Origin: Lachnospiraceae bacterium
GTDB taxonomy: Bacteria > Bacillota > Clostridia > Lachnospirales > Lachnospiraceae
DNA length: 36,557 nt
Direction of reading: 5' to 3'
Assembly: GCA_028689585.1 (NCBI GenBank)
Contig: JAQVCW010000034.1
Coordinates: 1 to 36,557, forward strand
The notes under the pieces are model-generated. The model ran no database searches and was not told the origin of the DNA. It worked only from the letters and a program-made list of their open reading frames with translations. Both the position numbers and the translations under genes were made by a program. Each line of letters begins with the position of its first letter. The first letter of the stretch is position 1. Positions 1 to 7,660 of the stretch are shown piece after piece.

Positions 1-144
1 CGTTTCCTGAATGGCATCCGCAATATCGTCTTCACTGCGCAGATAACTCCTGGCGACCTTGTACATACCCTGTGTATTCTGCCTGATCAATTCTGAAAAT
101 GCAGCATTGTCACCACATTGTGCTTTTCTCACCAAACGTTCCAC
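1..144 (-). CDS. RNA polymerase sigma factor, ECF type (5' end only)
   Basis: The reverse strand reads from a GTG at 144 into the window edge, giving 48 residues that begin VERLVRKAQCGDNAAFSELI and continue through a tract resembling sigma-70 region 2 (YKVARSYLRSEDDIADAIQE). That pattern is typical of extracytoplasmic-function sigma factors, where this part binds core RNA polymerase and the -10 element. An AGGAGG ribosome binding site lies five bases before the GTG. The rest of the gene, including region 4, is outside the window, as is any anti-sigma partner. It follows the ABC exporter operon in the same direction after 112 bases and has its own candidate promoter. An ECF role is inferred from the N-terminus alone. 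Confidence 0.8.
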   Translation of the reverse strand, partial: MERLVRKAQCGDNAAFSELIRQNTQGMYKVARSYLRSEDDIADAIQET

Positions 145-214
145 GGCTTCCTCCTTTCTGCAGTTCTGCTGTTTTATTCTTACTATTACTGTTGTAATCG
201 GCCGTTTACATACA

Positions 215-244
215 TTAGACTCGCGAATATGCGGAAAAGTTTCA
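215..244 (-). promoter_or_regulatory. Candidate ECF-type promoter of the sigma factor gene
   Basis: On the reverse strand TGAAAC (244-239) is followed 18 bases later by GTCTAA (220-215). This resembles promoters read by ECF sigma factors of the SigW/SigV kind (TGAAAC with CGTA or GTC about 16-17 bases on). It sits about 70 bases before the sigma gene, so self-activation is a natural guess. The spacing is one base longer than usual. Confidence 0.45.
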
Positions 245-256
245 TTTAATTTACTC

Positions 257-1408
257 TTATCGATCCTGCTGCTTCATTTTGCTGACTGCCATTGCGATCC
301 CGATGAGCGCCAGCGCAAACAGAAGCTGAATGCCCATGCCCTTATAAATGGACATCCGGACACCGTCTGTCATGGAAACGCAGTTGCTTAACGTATCGTT
401 GACTACCTCGTACCAGTATACCGGAAGGAACTGGGATACCCGCAGCACATTTTCCCCCAGCAGGGACATCTGCACAAAGGCTCCGCCCAGAAAGCACATG
501 CCCAGGGACAGCGGAGTTACGATACTGTTGACTACCGACGGCTTGCTCACCAGCAGACCCAGGATAAATGCAATCGCCAGGCACACCAGCATCAGCAGCA
601 GCGTGTTCCCGATGTAATACCATTTATTGGGATCTGCCAGAAATGATTTTCCGTCGATACAGAGGATCAGCAAAATAGAAAACAGCCACATGGCAGTGCC
701 CACCACCAGGAATGCCAGAATGCCTTCTCCATTCTGCCTGCGAAGGGACACGGCTGACGCCATCATCCGGTTTTTCACCTCTTTCTTTCGGAAGGAAGCG
801 AGGATCAGCCCCAGCACGTAGCAGAGTGCCGTAAGAAACAGATAGGGCATGAACCGGAACGCGTATCCATAGGACTGCATTCCGTTTTTCGCTTTGGAAT
901 CCGCCAGCATATTCACCTGTGAATCATTCTGGGACTGACATTTTTCCAATGCTTCCGATATGGTATAACCGGCCGCCCGATAAGTCCTCACCTGGTTCAG
1001 AAAGGTATTGATCTGCGCGGAGGCATATACCGCATTGTAGGTTCCGGGCACCTTGGTAAGGGAAAGAGCATTTTCTCCGCTCAGGCATTTTTCTTCAAAA
1101 TTCTCCGGGATCTGCAGGATCAGATCCACAGTCTCATAATACAGAGCCTCCTGCATCACCTCTTCATTCTTTTCCATCCCGGTCACATTGTGCTTTTCGC
1201 TCAGCCAGGACACCAGTCCCTTCGCCAGCGCTCCGCCATCCTCATCCACCACCGCAATATCCAGCCTTTCCGCCCGATAGGCGCTGCTCTCCGTACCCCG
1301 GGCCACAAACTGCATGGAAACAGTAACTCCCGTAAAAATCACCACATACATCAGGATCATTCCCAGAAGTCTTTTCGTGATCCTCATATATCCTTTAAAT
1401 ACTGTCAT
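257..1408 (-). CDS. ABC-2 type transporter permease (LnrN-like)
   Basis: Integral membrane subunit of about 383 residues. It has one N-terminal membrane segment (LLGMILMYVVIFTGVTV), a long extracytoplasmic part of roughly 150 residues, and a cluster of five or six hydrophobic segments in the C-terminal half. That arrangement is typical of ABC-2 (YhgE/Pip-like or LnrM/N) efflux permeases. The ATG is preceded by GGAGGGAG. Its start overlaps the end of the previous permease by 14 bases, so translation is probably coupled. With that permease and the ATPase it forms a three-gene exporter, and a NarL-type kinase/regulator pair is divergently transcribed next to it, as in the Bacillus linearmycin resistance locus lnrJK-lnrLMN. 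The substrate is unknown; an amphiphilic or membrane-active antibiotic is an inference from that synteny. Confidence 0.85.
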   Translation of the reverse strand: MTVFKGYMRITKRLLGMILMYVVIFTGVTVSMQFVARGTESSAYRAERLDIAVVDEDGGALAKGLVSWLSEKHNVTGMEKNEEVMQEALYYETVDLILQIPENFEEKCLSGENALSLTKVPGTYNAVYASAQINTFLNQVRTYRAAGYTISEALEKCQSQNDSQVNMLADSKAKNGMQSYGYAFRFMPYLFLTALCYVLGLILASFRKKEVKNRMMASAVSLRRQNGEGILAFLVVGTAMWLFSILLILCIDGKSFLADPNKWYYIGNTLLLMLVCLAIAFILGLLVSKPSVVNSIVTPLSLGMCFLGGAFVQMSLLGENVLRVSQFLPVYWYEVVNDTLSNCVSMTDGVRMSIYKGMGIQLLFALALIGIAMAVSKMKQQDR

Positions 1409-2525
1409 AACGCTCCCTCCTTACCATCAGAAATGCCCCCAGACCAAGTACCCCTGCCATGATGAGAAGAGTCACCATGTCCCTGCCGTAACGGGCTGGA
1501 TTGTTGTAAATACTCATGCAGTACAGCGCATCTGAAATCAGCGCTGCCGGATTGAGACGGTTCACGATCGGGCAATACTGTTCGATCATATTTTTCATCT
1601 GCGCAATCATCAGTCCTGACAGGAAACAGCAGACCATGCTGACCGCCAGCATAATGCCCACCTTTACCATCTCTCTTCCGCTGCCGCAGCTACCGACAAA
1701 AATTCCAAGCGCTACTCCGATCAGACAGCCTACCGCGCAGACCAGAACCGTCCCCCCCATATTCCGGCCGAAATCTACTTTCAAAATATATTTCAGATAC
1801 GCCAGAAGTATCATCACATTCACAAAATGTACTGCAAAGGTAACCAGCATATCCACAAATACCATCTTCAGCCGGTGAGTGGGTGTAATGCTCCTTCGTA
1901 TGGCCAGAGTGCTCAGATTGGCCTGCAGCTCAAGCGCCGTACTAAATCCAAGAAAGCAGCCGTAGAGACATGCCATGGCAATCAGCGCCAGAAAATACTG
2001 AAGAAAACCATTTACTTCTTTTCCATCAATCGTGGTCTCCTGCACCAGTTCCCGATAGTCGGAAACTGCAGCGGCAGCAGCCACCAGGCCGAAGGGCTTT
2101 TCTGTCGCTACTGTATACATCATATCCGCATTGCGGTTGTAGCTGTCCAGCAGGGACTGGAGAATACTCTCTTCCATCCCTTCCGAAGCCACCATCAGCG
2201 ACGGAGTTTCCTGTGCGTAGAAAATTCCGGTTATCTTATTTTCTTTCAGTTGTGTCACAGCGTCCTCCTCCGACAGCCGTTCCACCTGAATAATATGAGA
2301 ATCGTCCTTCTCCATCTCATCCAGAAAGCTGACAAATGTACTGGCCGTCAGATTCCCGCTGTCCTTAACCAGCGCTACCGGAATTGTTTTCAGATTATTA
2401 TTCCCCAAATTCGAGAATGCAAAGAAAAACAGGGTAGCCAGCATCAGCGGAAATGCTATTGCCCAGAACATGGATGACCGGTCCCGCATGGTGCAGATAA
2501 ATCTATATTTTATTAAATGCAGCAT
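1395..2525 (-). CDS. ABC-2 type transporter permease (LnrM-like)
   Basis: A 376-residue permease with the same plan as its downstream partner: an N-terminal membrane helix (SMFWAIAFPLMLATLFFFAF), an extracytoplasmic domain of about 140 residues, and at least five C-terminal helices starting near YFLALIAMACLYGCFLGF. The region VKVGIMLAVSMVCCFLSGLM resembles the conserved ABC-2 helix. The start is supported by GCAGGAGG about eight bases upstream. It begins 16 bases after the ATPase stop and overlaps the next permease. The two permeases are diverged paralogues and probably form a heterodimer in the membrane. Confidence 0.87.
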   Translation of the reverse strand: MLHLIKYRFICTMRDRSSMFWAIAFPLMLATLFFFAFSNLGNNNLKTIPVALVKDSGNLTASTFVSFLDEMEKDDSHIIQVERLSEEDAVTQLKENKITGIFYAQETPSLMVASEGMEESILQSLLDSYNRNADMMYTVATEKPFGLVAAAAAVSDYRELVQETTIDGKEVNGFLQYFLALIAMACLYGCFLGFSTALELQANLSTLAIRRSITPTHRLKMVFVDMLVTFAVHFVNVMILLAYLKYILKVDFGRNMGGTVLVCAVGCLIGVALGIFVGSCGSGREMVKVGIMLAVSMVCCFLSGLMIAQMKNMIEQYCPIVNRLNPAALISDALYCMSIYNNPARYGRDMVTLLIMAGVLGLGAFLMVRRERYDSI

Positions 2526-2541
2526 CTTTTTTTCCTCCTGC

Positions 2542-3471
2542 TCAATCTCTCAGTTCTTTTCCCGTGATCTCCAGGAATACATCATTTAAGGTGGGCAGCT
2601 CGGAAAATACCCTCCCGAATGCAATATCCTTTTCCTGCAGATAGTTCAGCACCCGCACCAGGTTGTGCTTTGCACCGCTGCACCGGACGGTCAGCTCCTG
2701 ATTTTCATAGGTTACATCAAATACATGAGGCAGGTTCCGGATATCCGGCAGATTTTCTTCCTCCATCAGGATCCCCTCTACCGTGATCTTTTCGCCCGTT
2801 TTGATCATGCTCTTTAATTCTTCTTTCGTCCCCTGGGCAATACAGCGTCCGTGATCCAGTATGGCGATCCGGCTGCAGATCTGCTCCACCTCTTCCATAT
2901 AATGAGAAGTATAAATGATGGTGGCGCCTTTGCGGTTCAGCTCCTTAATCCCCTCCAGGATCTTATTTCTGCTCTGTGGATCCACCGCCACCGTCGGTTC
3001 ATCCATGATGATCAGTCTGGGCTGGTGTGCAATGCCGCAGGCGATGTTCAGTCTTCTGAGCAGACCGCCGGAGAGCTGCCTGGGCCTCATTTTTGTATAA
3101 TCCTCCAGGCCCACAAAGCGAATGGCCTCCTCTGTCAGTGCTTTCCGTTTTTCTTTTCCGCTCACATACAGCCCGCAGAAATAATCAATATTCTCTCTTA
3201 CACTCATTTCATCAAAGACTGCCACATTCTGCAGCACCACGCCAATCTGCTTCTTCACCTCGTAATTATCCGGTGTCATGGTCTTTCCGAACACCTCAAT
3301 ATTTCCTTTATCATATTTTAGCAGCGCCAGCAGACAACTGATCGCTGTGGTCTTTCCGGAACCGTTGGGCCCCAGCAGCCCGAAGATTTCCCCCTCTTCG
3401 ATTTCCAGATTCAAGTGATCCAATGCCACCAACGGGCCGTACCGTTTTACCAGATTTTCTATCTTTATCAT
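2542..3471 (-). CDS. ABC transporter ATP-binding protein (LnrL-like)
   Basis: A 309-residue ATPase that powers the two permeases encoded after it. Visible motifs are Walker A GPNGSGKT (about 34-41), the Q-loop at VVLQNVAVF, signature LSGGLLRR (133-140), Walker B LIIMDEPT (153-160) and the switch histidine in YTSHYMEEV. A C-terminal extension of about 90 residues is usual for drug-efflux ATPases. I place the start at the ATG at 3471 because it has a strong AGGAGGAGG site. An open frame continues upstream to 3573, but it passes through the structured repeat at 3491-3532 and its beginning overlaps the likely -10 box, so those 34 residues are probably not translated. Confidence 0.92.
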   Translation of the reverse strand: MIKIENLVKRYGPLVALDHLNLEIEEGEIFGLLGPNGSGKTTAISCLLALLKYDKGNIEVFGKTMTPDNYEVKKQIGVVLQNVAVFDEMSVRENIDYFCGLYVSGKEKRKALTEEAIRFVGLEDYTKMRPRQLSGGLLRRLNIACGIAHQPRLIIMDEPTVAVDPQSRNKILEGIKELNRKGATIIYTSHYMEEVEQICSRIAILDHGRCIAQGTKEELKSMIKTGEKITVEGILMEEENLPDIRNLPHVFDVTYENQELTVRCSGAKHNLVRVLNYLQEKDIAFGRVFSELPTLNDVFLEITGKELRD

Positions 3472-3490
3472 TTCTCTTCCTCCTCCTAGA

Positions 3491-3532
3491 ACATCAGTCC
3501 ATCCTGAATTTCCCTGCGGAAAATGGGCTGAC
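3491..3532 (-). repeat. Structured 5' leader repeat, copy A
   Basis: In the mRNA sense (reverse strand) this 42-nt element folds as an outer stem GTCAGCCCAT / ATGGACTGAT with one mismatch. It encloses an inner hairpin ATTTTCC-GCA-GGGAAAT and leaves a short unpaired TCAGG on the 3' side. It is followed by GATGTTC-type sequence and then directly by the AGGAGGAGG site of the exporter ATPase gene. Three related copies occur in the window (B 23582-23623, C 12437-12478, D 12615-12656), all in the same position relative to a gene start. Confidence 0.8.
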
Positions 3533-3571
3533 ACAATCTCCTGCTTTTTGCATCTCTGTAATGATGTATTC

Positions 3572-3577
3572 ATTATA
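3572..3577 (-). promoter_or_regulatory. Candidate -10 box of the LnrLMN-like operon
   Basis: A perfect TATAAT on the reverse strand, about 100 bases before the ATPase start. The hexamer 17 bases further upstream (TTATAT) is a poor -35. That fits a promoter needing an activator, presumably the adjacent NarL-type regulator acting at 3624-3635. Confidence 0.45.
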
Positions 3578-3623
3578 GTTCAGCAAAATCAAAAATATAA
3601 GTGTACGCTGTCAGCCCGGGGCA

Positions 3624-3635
3624 TGACAAATGTCA
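3624..3635. promoter_or_regulatory. Inverted repeat TGACA-AA-TGTCA, candidate regulator site
   Basis: A perfect 12-bp dyad lies in the divergent region between the exporter operon and the kinase gene. It is centred about 60 bases upstream of the likely exporter transcription start and about 60 bases upstream of the kinase -35 element. Its symmetry and placement suit a dimeric NarL/LuxR-type regulator. Binding by the product of 4972-5592 is inferred. Confidence 0.45.
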
Positions 3636-3689
3636 CGAAAAGCGGGCCGATGCATGTTTAATGAATTGCCATGCTTAAAAGATTCGCGG

Positions 3690-3718
3690 ATGACATACGG
3701 CAAAAATACGGTTATAAT
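3690..3718 (+). promoter_or_regulatory. Candidate promoter of the kinase/regulator pair
   Basis: ATGACA at 3690-3695 and TATAAT at 3713-3718 are separated by 17 bases, a good match to a vegetative sigma-A promoter. The kinase start codon lies 78 bases downstream. Confidence 0.6.
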
Positions 3719-3795
3719 ATAAGTGGAATTTTTTCTGAAAATACTTCTGACGGGAATTGCCATGATGATATTACTTATTATAGAGGGGGAGGGCC

Positions 3796-4926
3796 ATGCG
3801 GACACTGCTTAACAAACTTCTGATGCTTTTCTATTGCTTTGGTGCGGCACTGTTTCTTAAGGTGGATGCCGCTTATGTGGCTGCCTTTCTGATCGCTGTG
3901 GCGCTGTCTGCTTCTCTTTACTTTTTTTACCGGGAGGACTGTCTGGAGCAGGGTTTTCTGGCTTATCTGAAGAAACCGGATTACAATCTGATCGTTACCT
4001 TCTTATATGGTGTGATGCTTTTGGGGATACCGAAATTTTCCCTGTTTGCGCCGCTGATCGCCTATGATGCGTTTGCCGTCGGCAATTATCCGGCTCTGGT
4101 GCTTTACCTGGCGGGCATCTCTGCTGCTTATTTTACTTCTCTTCCCGCGCTGTGGATCTTTCTGCTTTTCGGCCTGCTGCTTTCCTGCTATCTGGCCTGG
4201 CAGACCGGCTCCTACACCAGACTGTACGCCACCTTTAAAAGGACACGGGATGACAGTACCGAATTAAATCTCCTGCTCTCTGCGAAAAATCAGGCATTGA
4301 TCGACAATCAGGACTATGAAATCTACACCGCTACCTTGAAGGAGCGGAACCGGATCGCCAGAGAAATCCACGACAATGTGGGACATATGCTTTCCCGTTC
4401 CATCCTCATGTTGGGTGCACTGAAGGCCATTAATAAAGAGGAAGCTCTGGCTTTGCCCCTCAATACCCTGGATGCCACCTTAAATACGGCCATGGACAAT
4501 ATCCGCACCAGCGTCCACGACCTGCATGACGAGTCGGTAAATCTGTGTGAAGTAGTGGAAGGACTCACCAGAGAATTTTCCTTCTGCCCTGTCACCCTGG
4601 AATATGATATTTCCTGCGAGGTTCCACGGAATATCAAGTACTGCTTTATCACCATCGTAAAAGAAGGGCTGTCCAATATTATCAAACACAGCAATGCCAC
4701 TCAGGTACATATTATTATGCGGGAGCATCCGGCCTTTTATCAACTGATCGTCTCTGACAATGGTACCGTATCAAAAAACAGTTCCGATTCCGGAATTGGC
4801 CTGATCAATATAAAGGACCGGGTGGACGCATTGCAGGGGACACTGCAGATCACCGCCGAAAATGGATATAAAATATTTATCATGATACCAAAATCTGAAA
4901 AACGGAGCATGCAGGGGCGGAAATGA
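3796..4926 (+). CDS. Sensor histidine kinase, NarL/LiaS-type (HisKA_3), LnrJ-like
   Basis: A 376-residue membrane kinase. The first ~135 residues contain about five hydrophobic segments with little extracytoplasmic sequence, so the stimulus is probably sensed in the membrane. A linker leads to the dimerisation box ERNRIAREIHDNVGH with the phospho-accepting His at about 192. The ATPase part has the N box in VKEGLSNIIKHSNA and the G box DSGIGLINIKDRV. The ATG follows GAGGGGGAGGG. It is transcribed away from the ABC exporter operon and lies 45 bases before its response regulator. By analogy with Bacillus LnrJ it would detect a membrane-active compound and switch on the exporter; no direct evidence for the ligand is in the sequence. 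Confidence 0.9.
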   Translation: MRTLLNKLLMLFYCFGAALFLKVDAAYVAAFLIAVALSASLYFFYREDCLEQGFLAYLKKPDYNLIVTFLYGVMLLGIPKFSLFAPLIAYDAFAVGNYPALVLYLAGISAAYFTSLPALWIFLLFGLLLSCYLAWQTGSYTRLYATFKRTRDDSTELNLLLSAKNQALIDNQDYEIYTATLKERNRIAREIHDNVGHMLSRSILMLGALKAINKEEALALPLNTLDATLNTAMDNIRTSVHDLHDESVNLCEVVEGLTREFSFCPVTLEYDISCEVPRNIKYCFITIVKEGLSNIIKHSNATQVHIIMREHPAFYQLIVSDNGTVSKNSSDSGIGLINIKDRVDALQGTLQITAENGYKIFIMIPKSEKRSMQGRK

Positions 4927-4971
4927 CCGCCGGCTCACGTAAGCCCCACCATAGGCTGAAAGGATTGAAAA

Positions 4972-5592
4972 ATGAAAATTATAATTGTAGATGATGACTG
5001 CCTGGTATCAGGCGCATTAAAAACTATTTTGGAAGCCAGCCGGGAAATTCAGGTGGCTGCGGTGGGCGCCGACGGTTCGGAAGCGGTCACCCTGTATCGG
5101 GAGTACCGGCCGGACGTACTGCTGATGGATATCCGCATGAAAAAAATGAGCGGCCTGGATGCCGCCGCTGCAATTCTGTCCGAATTTCCCGATGCGAAGA
5201 TCCTGCTGCTCACCACGTTTTCTGATGACGAATACATTGTAAAAGCATTAAAAATAGGAGCGAAGGGCTATATCCTGAAGCAGGATTATGCCAGCATCGT
5301 TCCCTCCTTGAAATCTGTCTGCACGGGACAGACTGTATTCGGCAATGAGATCAGTTCCAAAATCCCCGGTCTTCTCCACTCCTCTGCCGATTTTGACTAT
5401 GCCGCTCTGGACATTAACACAAGAGAGCTGGAAATCATCCGCCTGATCGCCGACGGCTTAAGCAACCGTGAAATCGCAGGCACGCTGTTCCTGAGTGAGG
5501 GAACCGTCCGCAATTACCTGAGCTCCATCCTGGATAAGCTGCAGCTTCGTGACCGCACTCAGGTCGCCGTCTTCTACTACCAGCATCTTTAG
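4972..5592 (+). CDS. Response regulator, NarL/LuxR family (LnrK-like)
   Basis: A 206-residue two-domain regulator. The receiver has the acidic cluster VDDD (6-9), the phospho-acceptor Asp at about 53 in LLMDIRM, the Thr in LLLTTFS and the Lys in YILKQD. The C-terminal LuxR-type helix-turn-helix spans about 148-203, with NTRELEIIRLIADGLSNREI followed by the recognition helix LSEGTVRNYLSSIL. It should be phosphorylated by the kinase just upstream. The nearby dyad at 3624-3635 is the obvious candidate target, controlling the exporter operon. Confidence 0.92.
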   Translation: MKIIIVDDDCLVSGALKTILEASREIQVAAVGADGSEAVTLYREYRPDVLLMDIRMKKMSGLDAAAAILSEFPDAKILLLTTFSDDEYIVKALKIGAKGYILKQDYASIVPSLKSVCTGQTVFGNEISSKIPGLLHSSADFDYAALDINTRELEIIRLIADGLSNREIAGTLFLSEGTVRNYLSSILDKLQLRDRTQVAVFYYQHL

Positions 5593-5631
5593 CGTGACGC
5601 CACATTTCCTGTGATAATTCGGGTGTCAAAA

Positions 5632-5667
5632 AGGAGGCCGACAGCCTATGATATGAAATGGCCTCCT
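5632..5667. terminator. Hairpin AGGAGGCC / GGCCTCCT, probable terminator
   Basis: A perfect 8-bp GC-rich stem with a 20-base loop, 40 bases after the response regulator stop. The T run (complement of AAAAA at 5628-5632) is on the reverse-strand side, so it looks best as a reverse-strand terminator. On the plus strand it lacks a U tract but is still likely to end the regulator transcript. No reverse-strand gene was seen that would need it. Confidence 0.4.
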
Positions 5668-5768
5668 GCAATGCTGACCGGTTCCGCTCCCCTTCTGTTA
5701 AGTATTTTTGAATATCGTCCAATCATTAAATTTCAAATTATCCCTTTACTGTATCTTAATTTCAGATA

Positions 5769-5777
5769 TGCTATAAT
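5769..5777 (+). promoter_or_regulatory. Extended -10 promoter of the Kdp/Trk/Pit operon
   Basis: TGCTATAAT (5769-5777) is a perfect extended -10 element. TTTACT at 5745-5750 is the best -35-like hexamer but is 21 bases away, so the promoter probably relies on the TG extension. It would give a leader of about 105 bases. The rest of 5593-5889 holds only the hairpin at 5632-5667 and no gene that I can support. Confidence 0.5.
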
Positions 5778-5889
5778 ATATTTCAATTGCAAAACAATCG
5801 AAAATACAGCATCTCACAAGTTCTCATATATCAACCGGGCAGCATGACGTTTCAATCGACCTGCCATTGCTGCGGAAAGAAGGTAAACC

Positions 5890-6963
5890 ATACGTAAAAT
5901 CTCTGTTCACATAAAAGATTGTATTATCACAGCGGTTATTCTATGCTCTTCCTTTCTGATCAGTCTGCTGCTGCAGAATGTATTTCAGGTTCATGAGCAC
6001 ATTACCACTGTTTTTGTTTTTGCGGTATTTTTAATTTCCCTTTTGACAAACAGCTATATCTATGGCATTGCGGCTGCTTTCATCAGTATGCTGGCCGTAA
6101 ATTATGCCTTTACTTTTCCCTTTTTTACCCTTGATTTCATGATTCCGGTGAACCTGATTTCCTCCGTGATCATGATCATCATTGCCATCTCCACCAGCAC
6201 GCTCACCACGAAGATTAAGCAGCACGAAGCGATGAAGGCGGAGGCCGAAAAGGAGGGGATGAGGGCAAATCTTATGCGGGCCGTTTCCCACGATCTGCGC
6301 ACGCCGCTCACTACCATCTATGGCTCCGCCTCGGCGCTGCTGGAAAACCGCCAGCGTCTGAACGAAACACAGCAGGATAAAATTTTACAGGGAATCCAGG
6401 AAGATGCCGAATGGCTTATGCGGATGGTGGAAAATCTGCTTTCCATTACCCGCATCGACAGCGGCAAGGTAAAGATCATCAAAGCGCCTATCGTGCTGGA
6501 GGAATTGATTGATGCTGTCCTTCTCAAATTTAAGAAACGGTATCCTGTGCAGAAAATCCTGCTGGAGCTGCCCGATGATATGGTGGTAATCCCCATGGAT
6601 GCCATTCTGATTGAGCAGGTGATCATCAATCTGCTGGAAAATGCAGTACAGCATGCAAAGGGCATGACCGAGCTTTCACTCCGGGTGTTCGTTCGTGACT
6701 GTCAGGCTGTTTTTGAGATCAGAGATAACGGCTGCGGCATTCCGCCGGAATTTCTGCCCCATATTTTCACTGGCTGCTCCGGAAAAAAGGAAAATGCTGC
6801 TGATGGGCAGAAACGAAATGCCGGCATCGGTCTTTCCGTTTGCGCTACGATCGTCAAGGCCCACGGCGGAAAGATCAGCGCAGAAAATGCCTCATCCGGC
6901 GGTTCCGTTTTCCGCTTCATACTGAATACGGAGGAGACTGAACATGAACAACAACAAATATAA
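5890..6963 (+). CDS. KdpD-like sensor histidine kinase (DUF4118 membrane domain), apparent ATA start
   Basis: The protein has four closely spaced membrane helices in its first ~105 residues, the layout of the KdpD membrane domain (DUF4118). A kinase core follows: H box RAVSHDLRTPLTTIYGSASA with His at about 134, N box in VIINLLENAVQHA, and G boxes EIRDNGCGIPPE and NAGIGLSVCATIV. It lacks the N-terminal KdpD/UspA part of the E. coli protein. The first standard start in frame is a TTG at 6043, which would delete two membrane helices. The open frame extends back to 5887, and AGAAGG lies six bases before an ATA at 5890, where homologous proteins would begin MRK. I therefore place the start at this ATA. 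It overlaps the next gene by 20 bases and probably senses potassium or osmotic state for the operon. Confidence 0.82.
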   Translation: MRKISVHIKDCIITAVILCSSFLISLLLQNVFQVHEHITTVFVFAVFLISLLTNSYIYGIAAAFISMLAVNYAFTFPFFTLDFMIPVNLISSVIMIIIAISTSTLTTKIKQHEAMKAEAEKEGMRANLMRAVSHDLRTPLTTIYGSASALLENRQRLNETQQDKILQGIQEDAEWLMRMVENLLSITRIDSGKVKIIKAPIVLEELIDAVLLKFKKRYPVQKILLELPDDMVVIPMDAILIEQVIINLLENAVQHAKGMTELSLRVFVRDCQAVFEIRDNGCGIPPEFLPHIFTGCSGKKENAADGQKRNAGIGLSVCATIVKAHGGKISAENASSGGSVFRFILNTEETEHEQQQI

Positions 6964-7660
6964 AATCCTGCTGGTGGAGGATGAATGCAACATCCAAAAT
7001 CTGATTAAAACCATGCTGGAGACCGCTGATTATCAGGTCATTCTGGCCCAGACCTGCTCCTCCGCCCTCACACTGTATACTTCCCATTTGCCGGATCTCA
7101 TCCTTCTTGACCTTGGGCTTCCGGATAAAGACGGAATGTATCTGCTGAAAAAAGTGCGGGAGCATTCCCTGACTCCCGTCATCATCCTCTCCGCCCGTTC
7201 CGAAGAGCGGGATAAGGTAGATGCACTGGATTTCGGTGCCAATGATTATGTCACAAAGCCCTTTGGGGCAGCGGAGCTTCTGGCCCGTGTGCGGACAGCA
7301 CTCCGTACCAATCGCTGCAGCGCCCAGGAGGGGAAATATCCGGGCGGCCGTTTTACCCTTTCGGACCTTGTGATCGATTATGATGCCAGACAGGTATTCA
7401 TCAAAGAGACAGAAATCAGGCTCACTCAGACAGAATACAATATTGTCGCTTTTCTTTCCGGCCACTGTGGAAAAATGATGACTTATTCCGCTATTATCAA
7501 AGCCATATGGGGTTATCCCGATGATGGCAGCATCAAAAAACTCCAGGTAAATATGGCAAATATCCGAAAAAAATTCGGAGCACAGCCCGGTGAAACCAAC
7601 TATATCATCAATGAGCTGGGGGTTGGCTACCGCATGAATGGAGAAAAGGACGGATTATGA
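6944..7660 (+). CDS. Response regulator, OmpR/KdpE family
   Basis: A 238-residue regulator. The receiver has the acidic pair in LLVEDE, the phospho-acceptor Asp at about 56 in LILLDLGLPD and the Lys in YVTKPFG. A winged-helix DNA-binding domain occupies the C-terminal ~100 residues (LTQTEYNIVAFLSGHCGKMMTY, ending INELGVGYRM). It overlaps the kinase gene upstream and, by four bases, trkH downstream, so all three are likely translationally coupled. KdpE-type regulators control potassium uptake genes; here the evident targets are the Trk genes in the same operon, and no kdpFABC is present in the window. Confidence 0.92.
   Translation: MNNNKYKILLVEDECNIQNLIKTMLETADYQVILAQTCSSALTLYTSHLPDLILLDLGLPDKDGMYLLKKVREHSLTPVIILSARSEERDKVDALDFGANDYVTKPFGAAELLARVRTALRTNRCSAQEGKYPGGRFTLSDLVIDYDARQVFIKETEIRLTQTEYNIVAFLSGHCGKMMTYSAIIKAIWGYPDDGSIKKLQVNMANIRKKFGAQPGETNYIINELGVGYRMNGEKDGL

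Noticed and set aside
1827-2477. 216-codon plus-strand frame
   Set aside because: It is antisense to the ABC-2 permease gene; its composition is typical of an antisense shadow.
3472-3573. N-terminal extension of the exporter ATPase
   Set aside because: The extra 34 codons translate the leader repeat and reach into the likely -10 box; a strong ribosome site favours 3471.
6917-7465. 182-codon reverse-strand frame
   Set aside because: It is antisense to the KdpE-like regulator, with no family features.
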